Source: JAOSJT01 sp035362335
GTDB lineage: Bacteria; Bacteroidota; Ignavibacteria; SZUA-365
Direction of reading: 5' to 3'
Length of the DNA stretch: 64,000 bases
NCBI GenBank assembly: GCA_035362335.1
Contig: DAOSDL010000006.1
Coordinates: 95,098 to 159,097, forward strand
Shown here in pieces: positions 8,142 through 15,805 of the stretch (position 1 is the stretch's first letter; each line of letters starts with the position of its first letter). Made by a program: the position numbers and the translations under genes. The notes below the pieces were generated by a model. It was not told where the DNA came from, did not search any database, and saw only the letters and a program-made list of their open reading frames with translations.

Positions 8142-9344
8142 TTATGTGCCGGCGGCTGCTGAAGCTTCGGGTTTGGGGAAGTTGAACAGCATATCGCGGT
8201 AATACTCGTATTGCTTCTTGCGCAGCTCGATTTCGCGTGGCAGGCCTTCGGTGATGGAGTTGGTCAGGGCGTCGAACTTGTCGAGAATGGCGACGATGCG
8301 GGCTTGTTCTTCCGGCGCAGGAACGGGGATTTTGAATTGCCTTAACATCGTAAGGTTCAGCATTCCGTAATTGCGCATTTCTGATTTGAGTTTGTCATAT
8401 AGATTTGCCAGATAATAAAAGACGTATTTATCAATAATCACCATTGTATTTTTTGATTTAATGCTGGCAATGTTTTGATTTGTCGCTGCGGGAAACTCTA
8501 GAAATGCAGTTTTGAAAATGGTTGCTCCAACAAGCGCGATCAACGTAGTTTCCTCGTTTAAAAGCTTCGCGTTGGATTTTTTTAATCCAAGCGCTGTTAT
8601 AAAGTTGTTGGCTGAATGAACGGGTTGGTTATTGCACGATTCAGATTTAAGCCACGGAATATGGCCGCCATCCCAGTATTCCGCTTTTTCTTTTAATGGA
8701 GTTCCCCCAGAAGCCACTTCGAAAAATTCTTCGTCACCGAATGCCTTCCACTCCACCTCCCCCTCTTCAAAGCTCAACAACCGGTCGCGATAGTAGTTGT
8801 ATTGTTTTTTACGAGCGGTCAGCTCGGCGGTCAGCTCGGCGGTCAGCTCGGTAAAAGCGTCCAGAATGCGAACGATTTCGGCCTGGATTTCAAGGGATCT
8901 TTTGGGATTTTCGGGGCAGGGGATGGGGATTTCGAGCTTCTCAACCACCACAGCGTCAAGAGTGGGAATGCCTGCAACTCGCACCCTTGATCGCAAAAAA
9001 TTTTGATGGCCGATCAGAGCATAATATACAAATCTATTGTTTAGTAAATTAGCGTGCTCCAAACAGTAGCAACCATCGGAAGACCAAAAATCAACAAAGC
9101 TGTAACCTACAGTGCCTGCTGAAGCACCGACATTGATAATCATGACCGTGTTAGCCGGACGGTTGGAGTCCACATAATGGCCTAAAGGGTCTAAGCCGCC
9201 GTGATATACAGGAAAACTTGCCCCATCCGAGAGTTGACTTCTTGTTAACCGCCTCCCCCGTAAAACATTGGTGACCTCCCCCAGCGCCATCCACTCCACC
9301 TCAACCCCATCCAGCAGCTTTTCCAGAAAAGGAATGTGATTCAC
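8142..9344 (-). CDS. hsdS: Type I restriction-modification specificity subunit S
   Basis: A 400-residue DNA-recognition subunit with the expected two target-recognition domains, each followed by a conserved helical spacer. The first TRD spans about residues 15-150 and the second about 195-345. The spacers carry the repeated pattern RKKQYNYYRDRLL and RKKQYEYYRDMLF. The central spacer contains FTELTAELTAELTARKKQ, encoded by three identical 12-bp units at 8815-8850. In the EcoR124 family the number of such TAEL units sets the gap length between the two half-sites. The gene starts two bases after the fic stop codon, so translation is probably coupled. Confidence 0.93.
   Translation of the reverse strand: MNHIPFLEKLLDGVEVEWMALGEVTNVLRGRRLTRSQLSDGASFPVYHGGLDPLGHYVDSNRPANTVMIINVGASAGTVGYSFVDFWSSDGCYCLEHANLLNNRFVYYALIGHQNFLRSRVRVAGIPTLDAVVVEKLEIPIPCPENPKRSLEIQAEIVRILDAFTELTAELTAELTARKKQYNYYRDRLLSFEEGEVEWKAFGDEEFFEVASGGTPLKEKAEYWDGGHIPWLKSESCNNQPVHSANNFITALGLKKSNAKLLNEETTLIALVGATIFKTAFLEFPAATNQNIASIKSKNTMVIIDKYVFYYLANLYDKLKSEMRNYGMLNLTMLRQFKIPVPAPEEQARIVAILDKFDALTNSITEGLPREIELRKKQYEYYRDMLFNFPKPEASAAAGT
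8815..8850. repeat. Three perfect 12-bp units inside hsdS (TAEL repeat)
   Basis: The unit GCGGTCAGCTCG occurs three times head to tail and encodes the central Thr-Ala-Glu-Leu repeats of HsdS on the - strand. Twelve bases keep the frame, so gain or loss of a unit changes only the spacer helix length. Confidence 0.95.
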
Positions 9345-9346
9345 GG

Positions 9347-9952
9347 TTACAGCTCCTCGGTCTTGAATTCGCTGTAGCCTTCGTAGAAATAACTCACGTC
9401 GATGCCTTTCATGAACAGGGCGCGGTCGTCGATGCGGTCGGTGAGGGCTTGCTTGAGCAGGAATTTGATTTCCAGGTCCTTCACCGGGCTGCGCCGCATG
9501 GCGGAAAGATATTCCTCTTTATCGACGCGATTCCAGTCCACCACCTGCTTGAGCTCTTTTTTCAGCATCAGATCCACCCAGATGCGGGTGGCCCGTCCAT
9601 TGCCTTCGCGGAAGGGATGGGCGACATTCATTTCCACATATTTTTCCACGATTTGCTCGAAGTTGCCTTGCGGCATGGCGTCGATATGTTCGAGCGAGGC
9701 GTGCAGATACATGACCGGGGCGAAGCGGAAATCACCTTTGGAGCTATTCACGTCGCGGACAATTCCGGCGAAGTGGTAAATCTCGCCAAAAAGATAGGCA
9801 TGGATGTACGCCAGGCCGGAAAACGTACCCACCTCCACGTTGTGGATGTCGCCCGAGTCAAAAAGCTGTCTGGCTTTCTGTTTGCTGATTCTTTCCTCGG
9901 CCTTGGCCAGTGCGATCTGCTCCGTGATGTTGAGCTTGTTTTCCGGAATCAT
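9347..9952 (-). CDS. Class III Fic protein AMP-transferase
   Basis: A 201-residue Fic-fold enzyme that would transfer AMP from ATP to target proteins. The catalytic loop AHPFREGNGRATR has His112 and the full HPFx(D/E)GNGR consensus. Near the C-terminus SYFYEG (Ser187 to Gly192) matches the (S/T)xxxE(G/N) inhibitory helix motif, which places it in the self-inhibited class III like the small Neisseria meningitidis Fic protein, and the rest of the sequence resembles that protein closely. Its ATG overlaps the hsdM stop as ATGA and hsdS follows two bases later, so it is fully embedded in the restriction operon. The target cannot be read from sequence. Confidence 0.92.
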   Translation of the reverse strand: MIPENKLNITEQIALAKAEERISKQKARQLFDSGDIHNVEVGTFSGLAYIHAYLFGEIYHFAGIVRDVNSSKGDFRFAPVMYLHASLEHIDAMPQGNFEQIVEKYVEMNVAHPFREGNGRATRIWVDLMLKKELKQVVDWNRVDKEEYLSAMRRSPVKDLEIKFLLKQALTDRIDDRALFMKGIDVSYFYEGYSEFKTEEL

Positions 9953-11499
9953 GCGGACGCTCCTTCAATCTCTGCTACGATGGCGTCAATTTCCGCGCGC
10001 AGCTTGTCGATGTTGGCGACGGTGGTTTTCAGTTCGGCATTCAGCCGGGTAATGTCCACGGTCTCACGGGTATCTTTGGCCTCCACGTAACCGCTCACCG
10101 AAAGGTTGTAGTCGTTGGCGGCGATATCTTCAAAACTGACTGATCGGGCAAAGTGCGCGACATCGGTCTTGCGGTCGAAGACCTGCATGATCTGTTCGAT
10201 GTGTTCGTCAAGCAGTACGTTGGTATTCGTTTCTTTCTTGAACAGTCCGCTGGCGTCGATGAACTGGGTTGTGGTGTCGGTTTTGCGTTTGGACAGCACC
10301 AGGATATTCACGGCGATGGTGGTGCCAAAGAACAGGTTTGGCGCGAGAGAGATCACGGTTTCGACATAGTTGTTGTCGATCAGATATTGGCGGATTTTCT
10401 GTTCGGCGCCTCCTCGGTAGAAAATTCCGGGGAAGCAGACGATGGCCGCGCGGCCTTTGCCGGAAAGATAGTTGAGCGCATGCAGCACAAAAGCAAAATC
10501 GGCTTTGGATTTGGGCGCGAGCACACCCGCAGGGGCGAAGCGCTCGTCGTTGATCAGCGTAGGATCGTCGCTGCCGATCCACTTCACCGAGTAAGGCGGG
10601 TTGGACACGATTGCGTCGAAAGGTCTGTCCTCGGCGAAGTGCGGGGCTGTCAGCGTGTTGCCCAACTGGATGTTGAATTTGTCGTAATTGATATTGTGCA
10701 AGAACATGTTCATCCGCGCCAGGTTGTAGGTGGTGTGGTTGATTTCTTGCCCGAAGAAGCCATCATCAATCAGATGTTCATCAAAATGCTTTTTCGCCTG
10801 CAGCAGCAAGGAGCCCGAGCCGCAGGCGGGGTCGTAAATCTTGTTGACACTACTCTGCTTGTGCATGGCGAGTCGCGCAATCAACCTCGACACATGCTGC
10901 GGCGTGAAGAATTCGCCCCCCGATTTGCCGGCATTGGCGGCGTAGTTGGAGATGAGGAACTCGTAGGCATCACCGAAGAGATCGATGTGACTGGCATCAA
11001 AGTCGCCGAAGTCCAATTCGGCCACGCCTTTGAGCACGGCGGCCAAGCGGGTGTTCTTGTCCTTGACGGTGTTGCCCAGGCGGTTGCTTGTGGTATCGAA
11101 GTCGGCAAACAAGCCCTTGATGTCCTGCTCGGACGGATAACCGGCGGCCGAGGCTTCGATGGCGGCGAAGATGGCGGCCAGGTCGGTGTTCAGTCGTTCG
11201 TTGCTGTTGGCGTTGGCAGCCACTCTGTCGAACATCTGGCTGGGGTAGATGAAATATCCCTTGGTCTTGATGGCATCATCCTTGATTTCCGGCGTGATGA
11301 CATTGTCAGCCATCTGAGCATAGCGGATGCTTTCGTCACCGCATTCGAAGTACGCCGCAAAGTTTTCGCTGATGAAGCGATAGAACAGCGCGCCGAGCAC
11401 GTATTGTTTGAAATCCCAACCATCCACCGCGCCGCGTACATCATTGGCGATTTGCCAGATACGGCGTTGCAGTTCGGCTCGTTGTTGGCTGCTGGTCAC
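9949..11499 (-). CDS. hsdM: Type I restriction-modification methyltransferase M subunit
   Basis: A 516-residue N6-adenine methyltransferase subunit. The N-terminal helical HsdM_N domain (about residues 8-160) has WDFKQYVLGALFYRFISE. The SAM-binding motif I YDPACGSGS is at 222-230 and the catalytic NPPY at 300-303. It begins with GTG at 11499, with a GAGGAG box a few bases upstream in TCCCGAGGAGAAAACTAC. It is the first gene of the - strand operon and overlaps fic by four bases. With HsdS it would form the modification enzyme and with HsdR the restriction complex. All motifs are intact. Confidence 0.95.
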   Translation of the reverse strand: MTSSQQRAELQRRIWQIANDVRGAVDGWDFKQYVLGALFYRFISENFAAYFECGDESIRYAQMADNVITPEIKDDAIKTKGYFIYPSQMFDRVAANANSNERLNTDLAAIFAAIEASAAGYPSEQDIKGLFADFDTTSNRLGNTVKDKNTRLAAVLKGVAELDFGDFDASHIDLFGDAYEFLISNYAANAGKSGGEFFTPQHVSRLIARLAMHKQSSVNKIYDPACGSGSLLLQAKKHFDEHLIDDGFFGQEINHTTYNLARMNMFLHNINYDKFNIQLGNTLTAPHFAEDRPFDAIVSNPPYSVKWIGSDDPTLINDERFAPAGVLAPKSKADFAFVLHALNYLSGKGRAAIVCFPGIFYRGGAEQKIRQYLIDNNYVETVISLAPNLFFGTTIAVNILVLSKRKTDTTTQFIDASGLFKKETNTNVLLDEHIEQIMQVFDRKTDVAHFARSVSFEDIAANDYNLSVSGYVEAKDTRETVDITRLNAELKTTVANIDKLRAEIDAIVAEIEGASA

Positions 11500-11676
11500 G
11501 TAGTTTTCTCCTCGGGACGTGGGTACCGAAGATACCCGGTTTTCCTATAAAAACAGAAATCCCTCAGCGCTCACGGGATCAATCCATCACCCGACGCTCG
11601 GTGTATGCCGAGGCGCAGCGGGTTGCCGGGGTGAAGAGTTCCCACCGTCGCTGCTCCGCTCCTGCTTTCACGAGTG

Positions 11677-11768
11677 CTTGTCCGCATACTTCCGGCGAAT
11701 CGGGTAATATTGTGCGCAATATATCGCTTCCTTTGCAGGGGTGCAAACAGAGTATCAAGACAGGGTTT
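11677..11768. repeat. Palindromic island repeat, copy 2
   Basis: This copy matches copy 1 at 3783-3874 over the same 92 bases with only scattered differences, including the CTTTGCAGGGGTGCAAA stretch after the palindrome. It lies 177 bases upstream of the hsdM start and runs directly into a CACAGATT cluster. Confidence 0.88.
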
Positions 11769-11771
11769 TAA

Positions 11772-11813
11772 AACCACGGATTGCACAGATTATCCACAGA
11801 TTAGCACTGATGG
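11772..11813. repeat. CACAGATT repeat cluster
   Basis: A degenerate copy (ACCACGGATTGCACAGATTA and so on) fused to the palindromic island repeat, followed by GATGGATCGTG as at the copy near 4629. Confidence 0.8.
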
Positions 11814-12288
11814 ATCGTGGAAAACCACGACAATTCGATGAAGTAGCCACGTAGGGTCATTGAGTTACGCGACCGAAGTCGATCCATTCTGCCGTATTGC
11901 CTACGAACCGGCATGCGGCGCTCGCGGCCTCGCGCCTGCATGTTTGTGCGGTCGATGTGGGGATGCTCCGACGCATCCAGCACGTCGGTTTTCGTCAACA
12001 GTCCGGAATCCCTTGGGACGCCAATGCGAGCCGCGACGAAGGCGTAAGTGGGCAATATAGCGAGAAATCGCACGAAGTCCTTCGCCCGATCTGTTCAGCG
12101 CTTTCGGCGTCACGCGACACCGAGGGTAAAGTGCGATGCAGGTGAGTAGGGAGGAGGAGGAGTTGTCGAGCGACGAGCAGGCATTGGGGGCGAGCGTTCC
12201 ATTCGGATCGAGCGATCAACACTTTATGTGCCTGAAGAAAGGTCGAGCGAAGCGCCCCCATTGCATGTCTTTGGTCGCTCTGTCGGTC

Positions 12289-13419
12289 TCAGATAATTCC
12301 TTCCCTTTCAAGGACTCTTCTGATGTCCTCAAAACATGCTGAGATATTTCCGGCTGGGAATCTGATCTGACTTAATCCCGTTATGTTCGAAAACTCGGAG
12401 CAACCCTCTTCAAGTACCACGATTGCCTTTCTGAAACTCAAACGCCCCTGGAACAGCCCGACTTCGTGGATGACATTCTCACGGGCATGCAACGTAGTGT
12501 CGACGTGTTGATCTTCTGCCGTCATGACAAGGAAGGCAAACGATGCGTTGTCGAGCATTTGCTGTAGTCGTTCGATAGTGGCAATGCCAGCCGTGGACTC
12601 GCGGTTGAACTCCTCCCAATCGAGGTGCAAGCGGTCTTGAACGAAGTCTTTGAGTTCTCGCCACAATGCTGAACGCCCGTGTCCAAGGAATACCTTGTTA
12701 CCGTTTGACATTTTACTCATCTCTATCAAGTCGTTGATTTCCATGTACTTTAAAACCCGACGCGCGCAGTTCGTTAAAGTCTTCAGCGCTGCGAACGGAT
12801 AGAGGAGTGCAATCTGCTCCGCCTGCACAATGCAATGAACAGGCGTTATCAAACCTTGAGACATCGCTGTGGAATCGCGACTTACTATTTCGCCGTGAGG
12901 TCGTAAGGTCTCTACCACCTTGTAGGGAGTCAGTTCCACGTCGATCTGTGCGAGGTCCTCCTGAATACGTTGAAGTGTAGGAGTACTCGTTCCGGCTACT
13001 AGCGCATCCAGTATTGTCAGAACAGTCTCGTACTTATCATTGAGTACTAACCTGGCTTGCGTTGACACTTGCGCTAATTGGTTTTCGTAGTCCGGGTCTA
13101 CCCCTGTCATAATCGCATCGCGGACGTCGTTTCGTGAATACTCCACCCAGTTCTGAGATGAGTGAATGCTCATGTAAACATCCATCAGGCCCCATTCGGA
13201 ACTGAAATGATCGCCCGGCGACGGAGTCTGCAGACCACGGTAGTAGACATTGGCATGATAGCCAATCCATGATCCGCTGAAGGCAATGCTTACTTGATCG
13301 AGGTTTTTATTCAGGCGCTCTTCGTTTTCTCTGAGAAACTCACTGTCCTTCAACGGAAGGGCGTTCTCACAAGCCCAGATCGCTTGGAGAAGCTGTTCAG
13401 TAATAACTTCCTTATTCAT
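12289..13419 (-). CDS. TIR-like nucleotide-binding domain protein (PF10137/Cap12-like), probable defence effector
   Basis: A 376-residue protein. The C-terminal domain (about residues 241-376) matches the 'predicted nucleotide-binding protein containing TIR-like domain' family: KVFLGHGRS at 242-250, an acidic helix, the FAFLVMTAEDQ strand at 294-304, then HARENVIHEVGLFQGRL at 311-327 with a conserved Glu319 in the NVxxE position. Relatives of this fold are NAD-degrading effectors in CBASS and Pycsar systems. The 240-residue N-terminal part is helical, matches nothing I know, and is probably the sensor. I chose the ATG at 13419 because AAGGAG lies five bases upstream; an in-frame ATG at 13482 would add 21 unlikely residues. 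No cyclase gene is nearby. Composition is visibly AT-richer than in the flanking housekeeping genes. Confidence 0.75.
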   Translation of the reverse strand: MNKEVITEQLLQAIWACENALPLKDSEFLRENEERLNKNLDQVSIAFSGSWIGYHANVYYRGLQTPSPGDHFSSEWGLMDVYMSIHSSQNWVEYSRNDVRDAIMTGVDPDYENQLAQVSTQARLVLNDKYETVLTILDALVAGTSTPTLQRIQEDLAQIDVELTPYKVVETLRPHGEIVSRDSTAMSQGLITPVHCIVQAEQIALLYPFAALKTLTNCARRVLKYMEINDLIEMSKMSNGNKVFLGHGRSALWRELKDFVQDRLHLDWEEFNRESTAGIATIERLQQMLDNASFAFLVMTAEDQHVDTTLHARENVIHEVGLFQGRLSFRKAIVVLEEGCSEFSNITGLSQIRFPAGNISACFEDIRRVLEREGII

Positions 13420-13492
13420 ATCCGCTCCTTGAGCAATGCTGGGACTGAGACAAAGGGGAGGTGCCGGCAGTCGAAAGCCCATTGTAGGCAGA

Positions 13493-14029
13493 TCAGTCCT
13501 TCATTGCGATTGCAACAAACCATGAATTTTCTCGATCATCAGGGAAAGTGGTAGAGAATGTGAGTTCCTCACGCATTGCGTTTCTCAGGTCGACAATCGC
13601 ATCCATGCTGAGATTCGGAGGTGACTCGTTACCAGTCGACACCCTAAAGCAGGTTTTAAACGATTTGAGGACATTGTCATTCTCGCAGATAAGCGAAATC
13701 TGATTGTGAATATCTCTGATTTCTTCAATCGTCGGCCTGGGTTGTACCTGAGGTTGAGGCACCCACTCGATATTGGCCCACCAAGCGTCGACGAGCTTGA
13801 GCGCCTTCAGGAAGACGTCTCGCTTCATTGCCCAACGTTCGTGGTTAATTCTCTCCGCTGTCGCAAGCTCAGCTTTAAACTCGACCAGCTTAACGTCGTA
13901 AGCGTGTTGGATTGAGGACTTAAATTTGTTGGATAACCATGTCCGCCCCAGCCAGCCTGCAATAGCCAATAGCGCTGCCATTCCGCCAATGGCTCCGGCA
14001 ACAACCTCTAGGTACTCGTTGATAGTCAT
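13493..14029 (-). CDS. Small single-pass membrane protein, unknown function
   Basis: A 178-residue protein beginning with MTINEYLEVV and one hydrophobic segment (about residues 7-28, VVAGAIGGMAALLAIAGWLG). A basic stretch and a predicted long helix with FKAELATAERINHERWAMKRD follow. The topology suggests an N-terminal anchor with a cytoplasmic helical domain. I do not recognise a characterised family. It ends 73 bases before the TIR-like gene on the same strand, so the two may form a sensor-effector pair; that is inference. Start choice: in-frame ATGs at 14098 and 14125 have no ribosome site, whereas GAAGAGA precedes 14029. Confidence 0.55.
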   Translation of the reverse strand: MTINEYLEVVAGAIGGMAALLAIAGWLGRTWLSNKFKSSIQHAYDVKLVEFKAELATAERINHERWAMKRDVFLKALKLVDAWWANIEWVPQPQVQPRPTIEEIRDIHNQISLICENDNVLKSFKTCFRVSTGNESPPNLSMDAIVDLRNAMREELTFSTTFPDDRENSWFVAIAMKD

Positions 14030-14240
14030 TTGATTCTCTTCGCTTCTGAAATTACTTACCACGATCAGTTCGGGTTCGGGTTTCTTCGATCTAACCATTA
14101 GAAAATGCTGCTTTAACAGATGCAATCAATGTATAGACGATTAGGTCTCATTGTGCTCGCTCCGCTATCGCTAGTGTCGTGATTCATTACGATGGTATCT
14201 TATCCTAGAAGGCGCAGGCGTGTTTATCTTTTTCAAGGAT

Positions 14241-14430
14241 TTATTCTGCTGGCATTGTCCAAACTAATGGTATCCCTTGTTCGTTGTATTGATCAATATA
14301 GCTCATGATTATTTCGAGCCTGTAATCGACACTATGAAAAACACCTCGACGAATCTTCTCATGGGCATGCAACGTAGTGTCGACGTGTTGATCCTCTGCC
14401 GTCATCATGAGGAGGGTGAAGGATGCGTCA
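14241..14430 (-). pseudogene. Remnant of a second TIR-like effector gene
   Basis: Right after the stop of the 244-residue gene, the - strand reads NDASFTLLMMTAEDQHVDTT and then LHAHEKI. This corresponds to residues 291-316 of the neighbouring TIR-like protein. Over about 45 bases (GACGGCAGA through TTGCATGCCC) the DNA is almost identical. Homology stops abruptly, and the frame continues through an unrelated stretch ending in GIPLVWTMPAE to a TAA at 14241. The fragment has no proper start and lacks both ends of the TIR domain. It is best read as a recombination or deletion scar. Confidence 0.75.
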
Positions 14431-15162
14431 TTTTAGCTTCTCGAACAGAAAAGACGCGGCCAAAGAGCTGCCGACGCCGATAATCACAGTCATTGCGATC
14501 GATAGAATAAATGAAAGCACAGGATGAGATTTAACAAAGTCAAATATCCTATAGTAAGTTCTCTTTCGTAGATGTTTGATTTCTTCGCTTGCGGCCTCCA
14601 CGTTGTTCTTTGATACCCTCATTTCGATTAAATTTTGATTGCAGGCATCGCACAAGACTGGCCTATTGCACGAATAGATGATGTCCCTTTTGTCAATGTC
14701 CATGTCGAAAATGCATCTTCTTGTTTCACCATGTGCGATCCAACTCTCATCAGCAGTCGATGGAAGGGTTCTGTTTCCTGCCAGCCACATTAATGAGTAG
14801 GAATATAATATTCTCAATACATGATTTTCCAGAGGAATATTGTTGTGCTGTAGAGTCGATTGAACGTCATAAAATGTAGCCGCTATCTTGTTCCTCCCGA
14901 TTACCCTTGAAAACCAATTTTCTTCGAGAGGAATATTTAAGAGTATCAGCTGAAAATCGCCATCAAAATCGTCAGGAATTAACGAGCTGATCTCTATGTC
15001 GGTGTACTCCCAGCCAGAGGCGGGCCTTGCAGTGAGCGCATATTCCGAAACGGGTTGGACGATCTTGAAAAGGTCAGACTTGTAGGATTTAAAGATGTTC
15101 TTGTTGAAACTTGCGGGCAAATAGCCTGCAATGGCAATATTTACATTCACCATGATAGCCAA
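14428..15162 (-). CDS. Tail-anchored Cys-motif protein, unknown function
   Basis: A 244-residue protein with a soluble N-terminal domain of about 200 residues. It carries a possible zinc or disulfide motif CNRPVLCDACNQ near residues 167-178, then a basic helix, and a single C-terminal hydrophobic segment (VLSFILSIAMTVIIGVGSSLAASFLF) ending in EKLK. This looks like a C-tail-anchored membrane protein. I recognise no family. Its stop codon lies exactly at the boundary with the decayed TIR fragment, so its C-terminus may have been set by the same rearrangement. The low GC content and the island context suggest recent acquisition. A role in defence is possible but unproven. Confidence 0.5.
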   Translation of the reverse strand: MAIMVNVNIAIAGYLPASFNKNIFKSYKSDLFKIVQPVSEYALTARPASGWEYTDIEISSLIPDDFDGDFQLILLNIPLEENWFSRVIGRNKIAATFYDVQSTLQHNNIPLENHVLRILYSYSLMWLAGNRTLPSTADESWIAHGETRRCIFDMDIDKRDIIYSCNRPVLCDACNQNLIEMRVSKNNVEAASEEIKHLRKRTYYRIFDFVKSHPVLSFILSIAMTVIIGVGSSLAASFLFEKLK

Positions 15163-15179
15163 CCCTATGCTTTGGTAAA

Positions 15180-15407
15180 TTATCTTATCCTCTTTGCGTA
15201 ATTATTTCTAACTTCTCTGTTGATGAAGCTATTTAACCCTTCGCCTGCAGTGGCAAGTTGGATCATCTGTCTAATACGTGCGGATCCCGCACTTGCGTTT
15301 GTGTACAGGTAGACCGCTCCGTCCATGAAATAGACGGTTATTGATCCCGCACCAATAGTATAGCCGGACACGCCGGAATCTCCACCTAGATTTTTGTAGC
15401 GTTCCAA
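15180..15407 (-). CDS. Small conserved protein, KTSC-like
   Basis: A 75-residue protein with two halves. First comes a beta-strand region with YTIGAGSITVYFMDGAVYLYT, in which a predicted hairpin presents an aromatic-rich strand. A helix follows with IRQMIQLATAGEGLNSFINR. The layout resembles small KTSC-type proteins found scattered in bacterial accessory regions, whose function is unknown. It starts at an ATG preceded by GGATAATCTTGG and ends 17 bases before the next gene, so it is probably co-transcribed with the tail-anchored protein. Confidence 0.55.
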   Translation of the reverse strand: MERYKNLGGDSGVSGYTIGAGSITVYFMDGAVYLYTNASAGSARIRQMIQLATAGEGLNSFINREVRNNYAKRIR

Positions 15408-15805
15408 GATTATCCTCCACTTAGAAATTATGTTGGCAAAATGTCTGAAGGCCGATTGAATAGCTCATTTTTTATCGAATCCACTTTGAGTATCGAAATT
15501 TATAATATTGTATCTAACCGGCGACATCGGCTGGAATTGCGGATGTAGGCGCTTGGTAGTAAAAATTGCGAAAAATGCGCTTGAAGGTCGTAGGACCACG
15601 GGAACCGAACGATTATCATGGTTTTAGGCCATGGTTTCGATGCTTGGCCGCAGAATTCGGCTTGCGTCATGACAAGGACTTGATGGATTCGGATTTGTAA
15701 AATTGATCGCTGAATCCAGCGTGAATTCGTCACTTTATCATAGAATCGTGATGTTTCCACAGACTGTATTTGCATCGGAATATTCCGACATCTATCCATG
15801 TCATG
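15408..15805. other. AT-rich spacer without recognisable gene
   Basis: About 400 bases between the ATPase gene and the 75-residue protein. A 99-codon - strand frame (15500-15799) exists but has no ribosome site, no homologous motif and unlikely composition. I see no repeat or hairpin here; promoter sequence for the 75-residue gene is a reasonable guess. Confidence 0.5.

Larger units (their letters stand above)
11500..12288. other. Gene-free interval with island repeats
   Basis: About 790 bases without a supportable gene, between the 5' end of the restriction operon and the 3' end of the TIR-like gene. It contains the palindromic island repeat copy 2 (11677-11768), directly joined to a CACAGATT cluster (11772-11813). 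The rest, roughly 11820-12288, shows no motif I recognise; its short ORFs on both strands look like chance frames. Confidence 0.7.

Noticed and set aside
15500..15799. 99-codon - strand frame upstream of the 75-residue gene
   Set aside because: No ribosome site, no recognisable motif and unlikely amino-acid composition.
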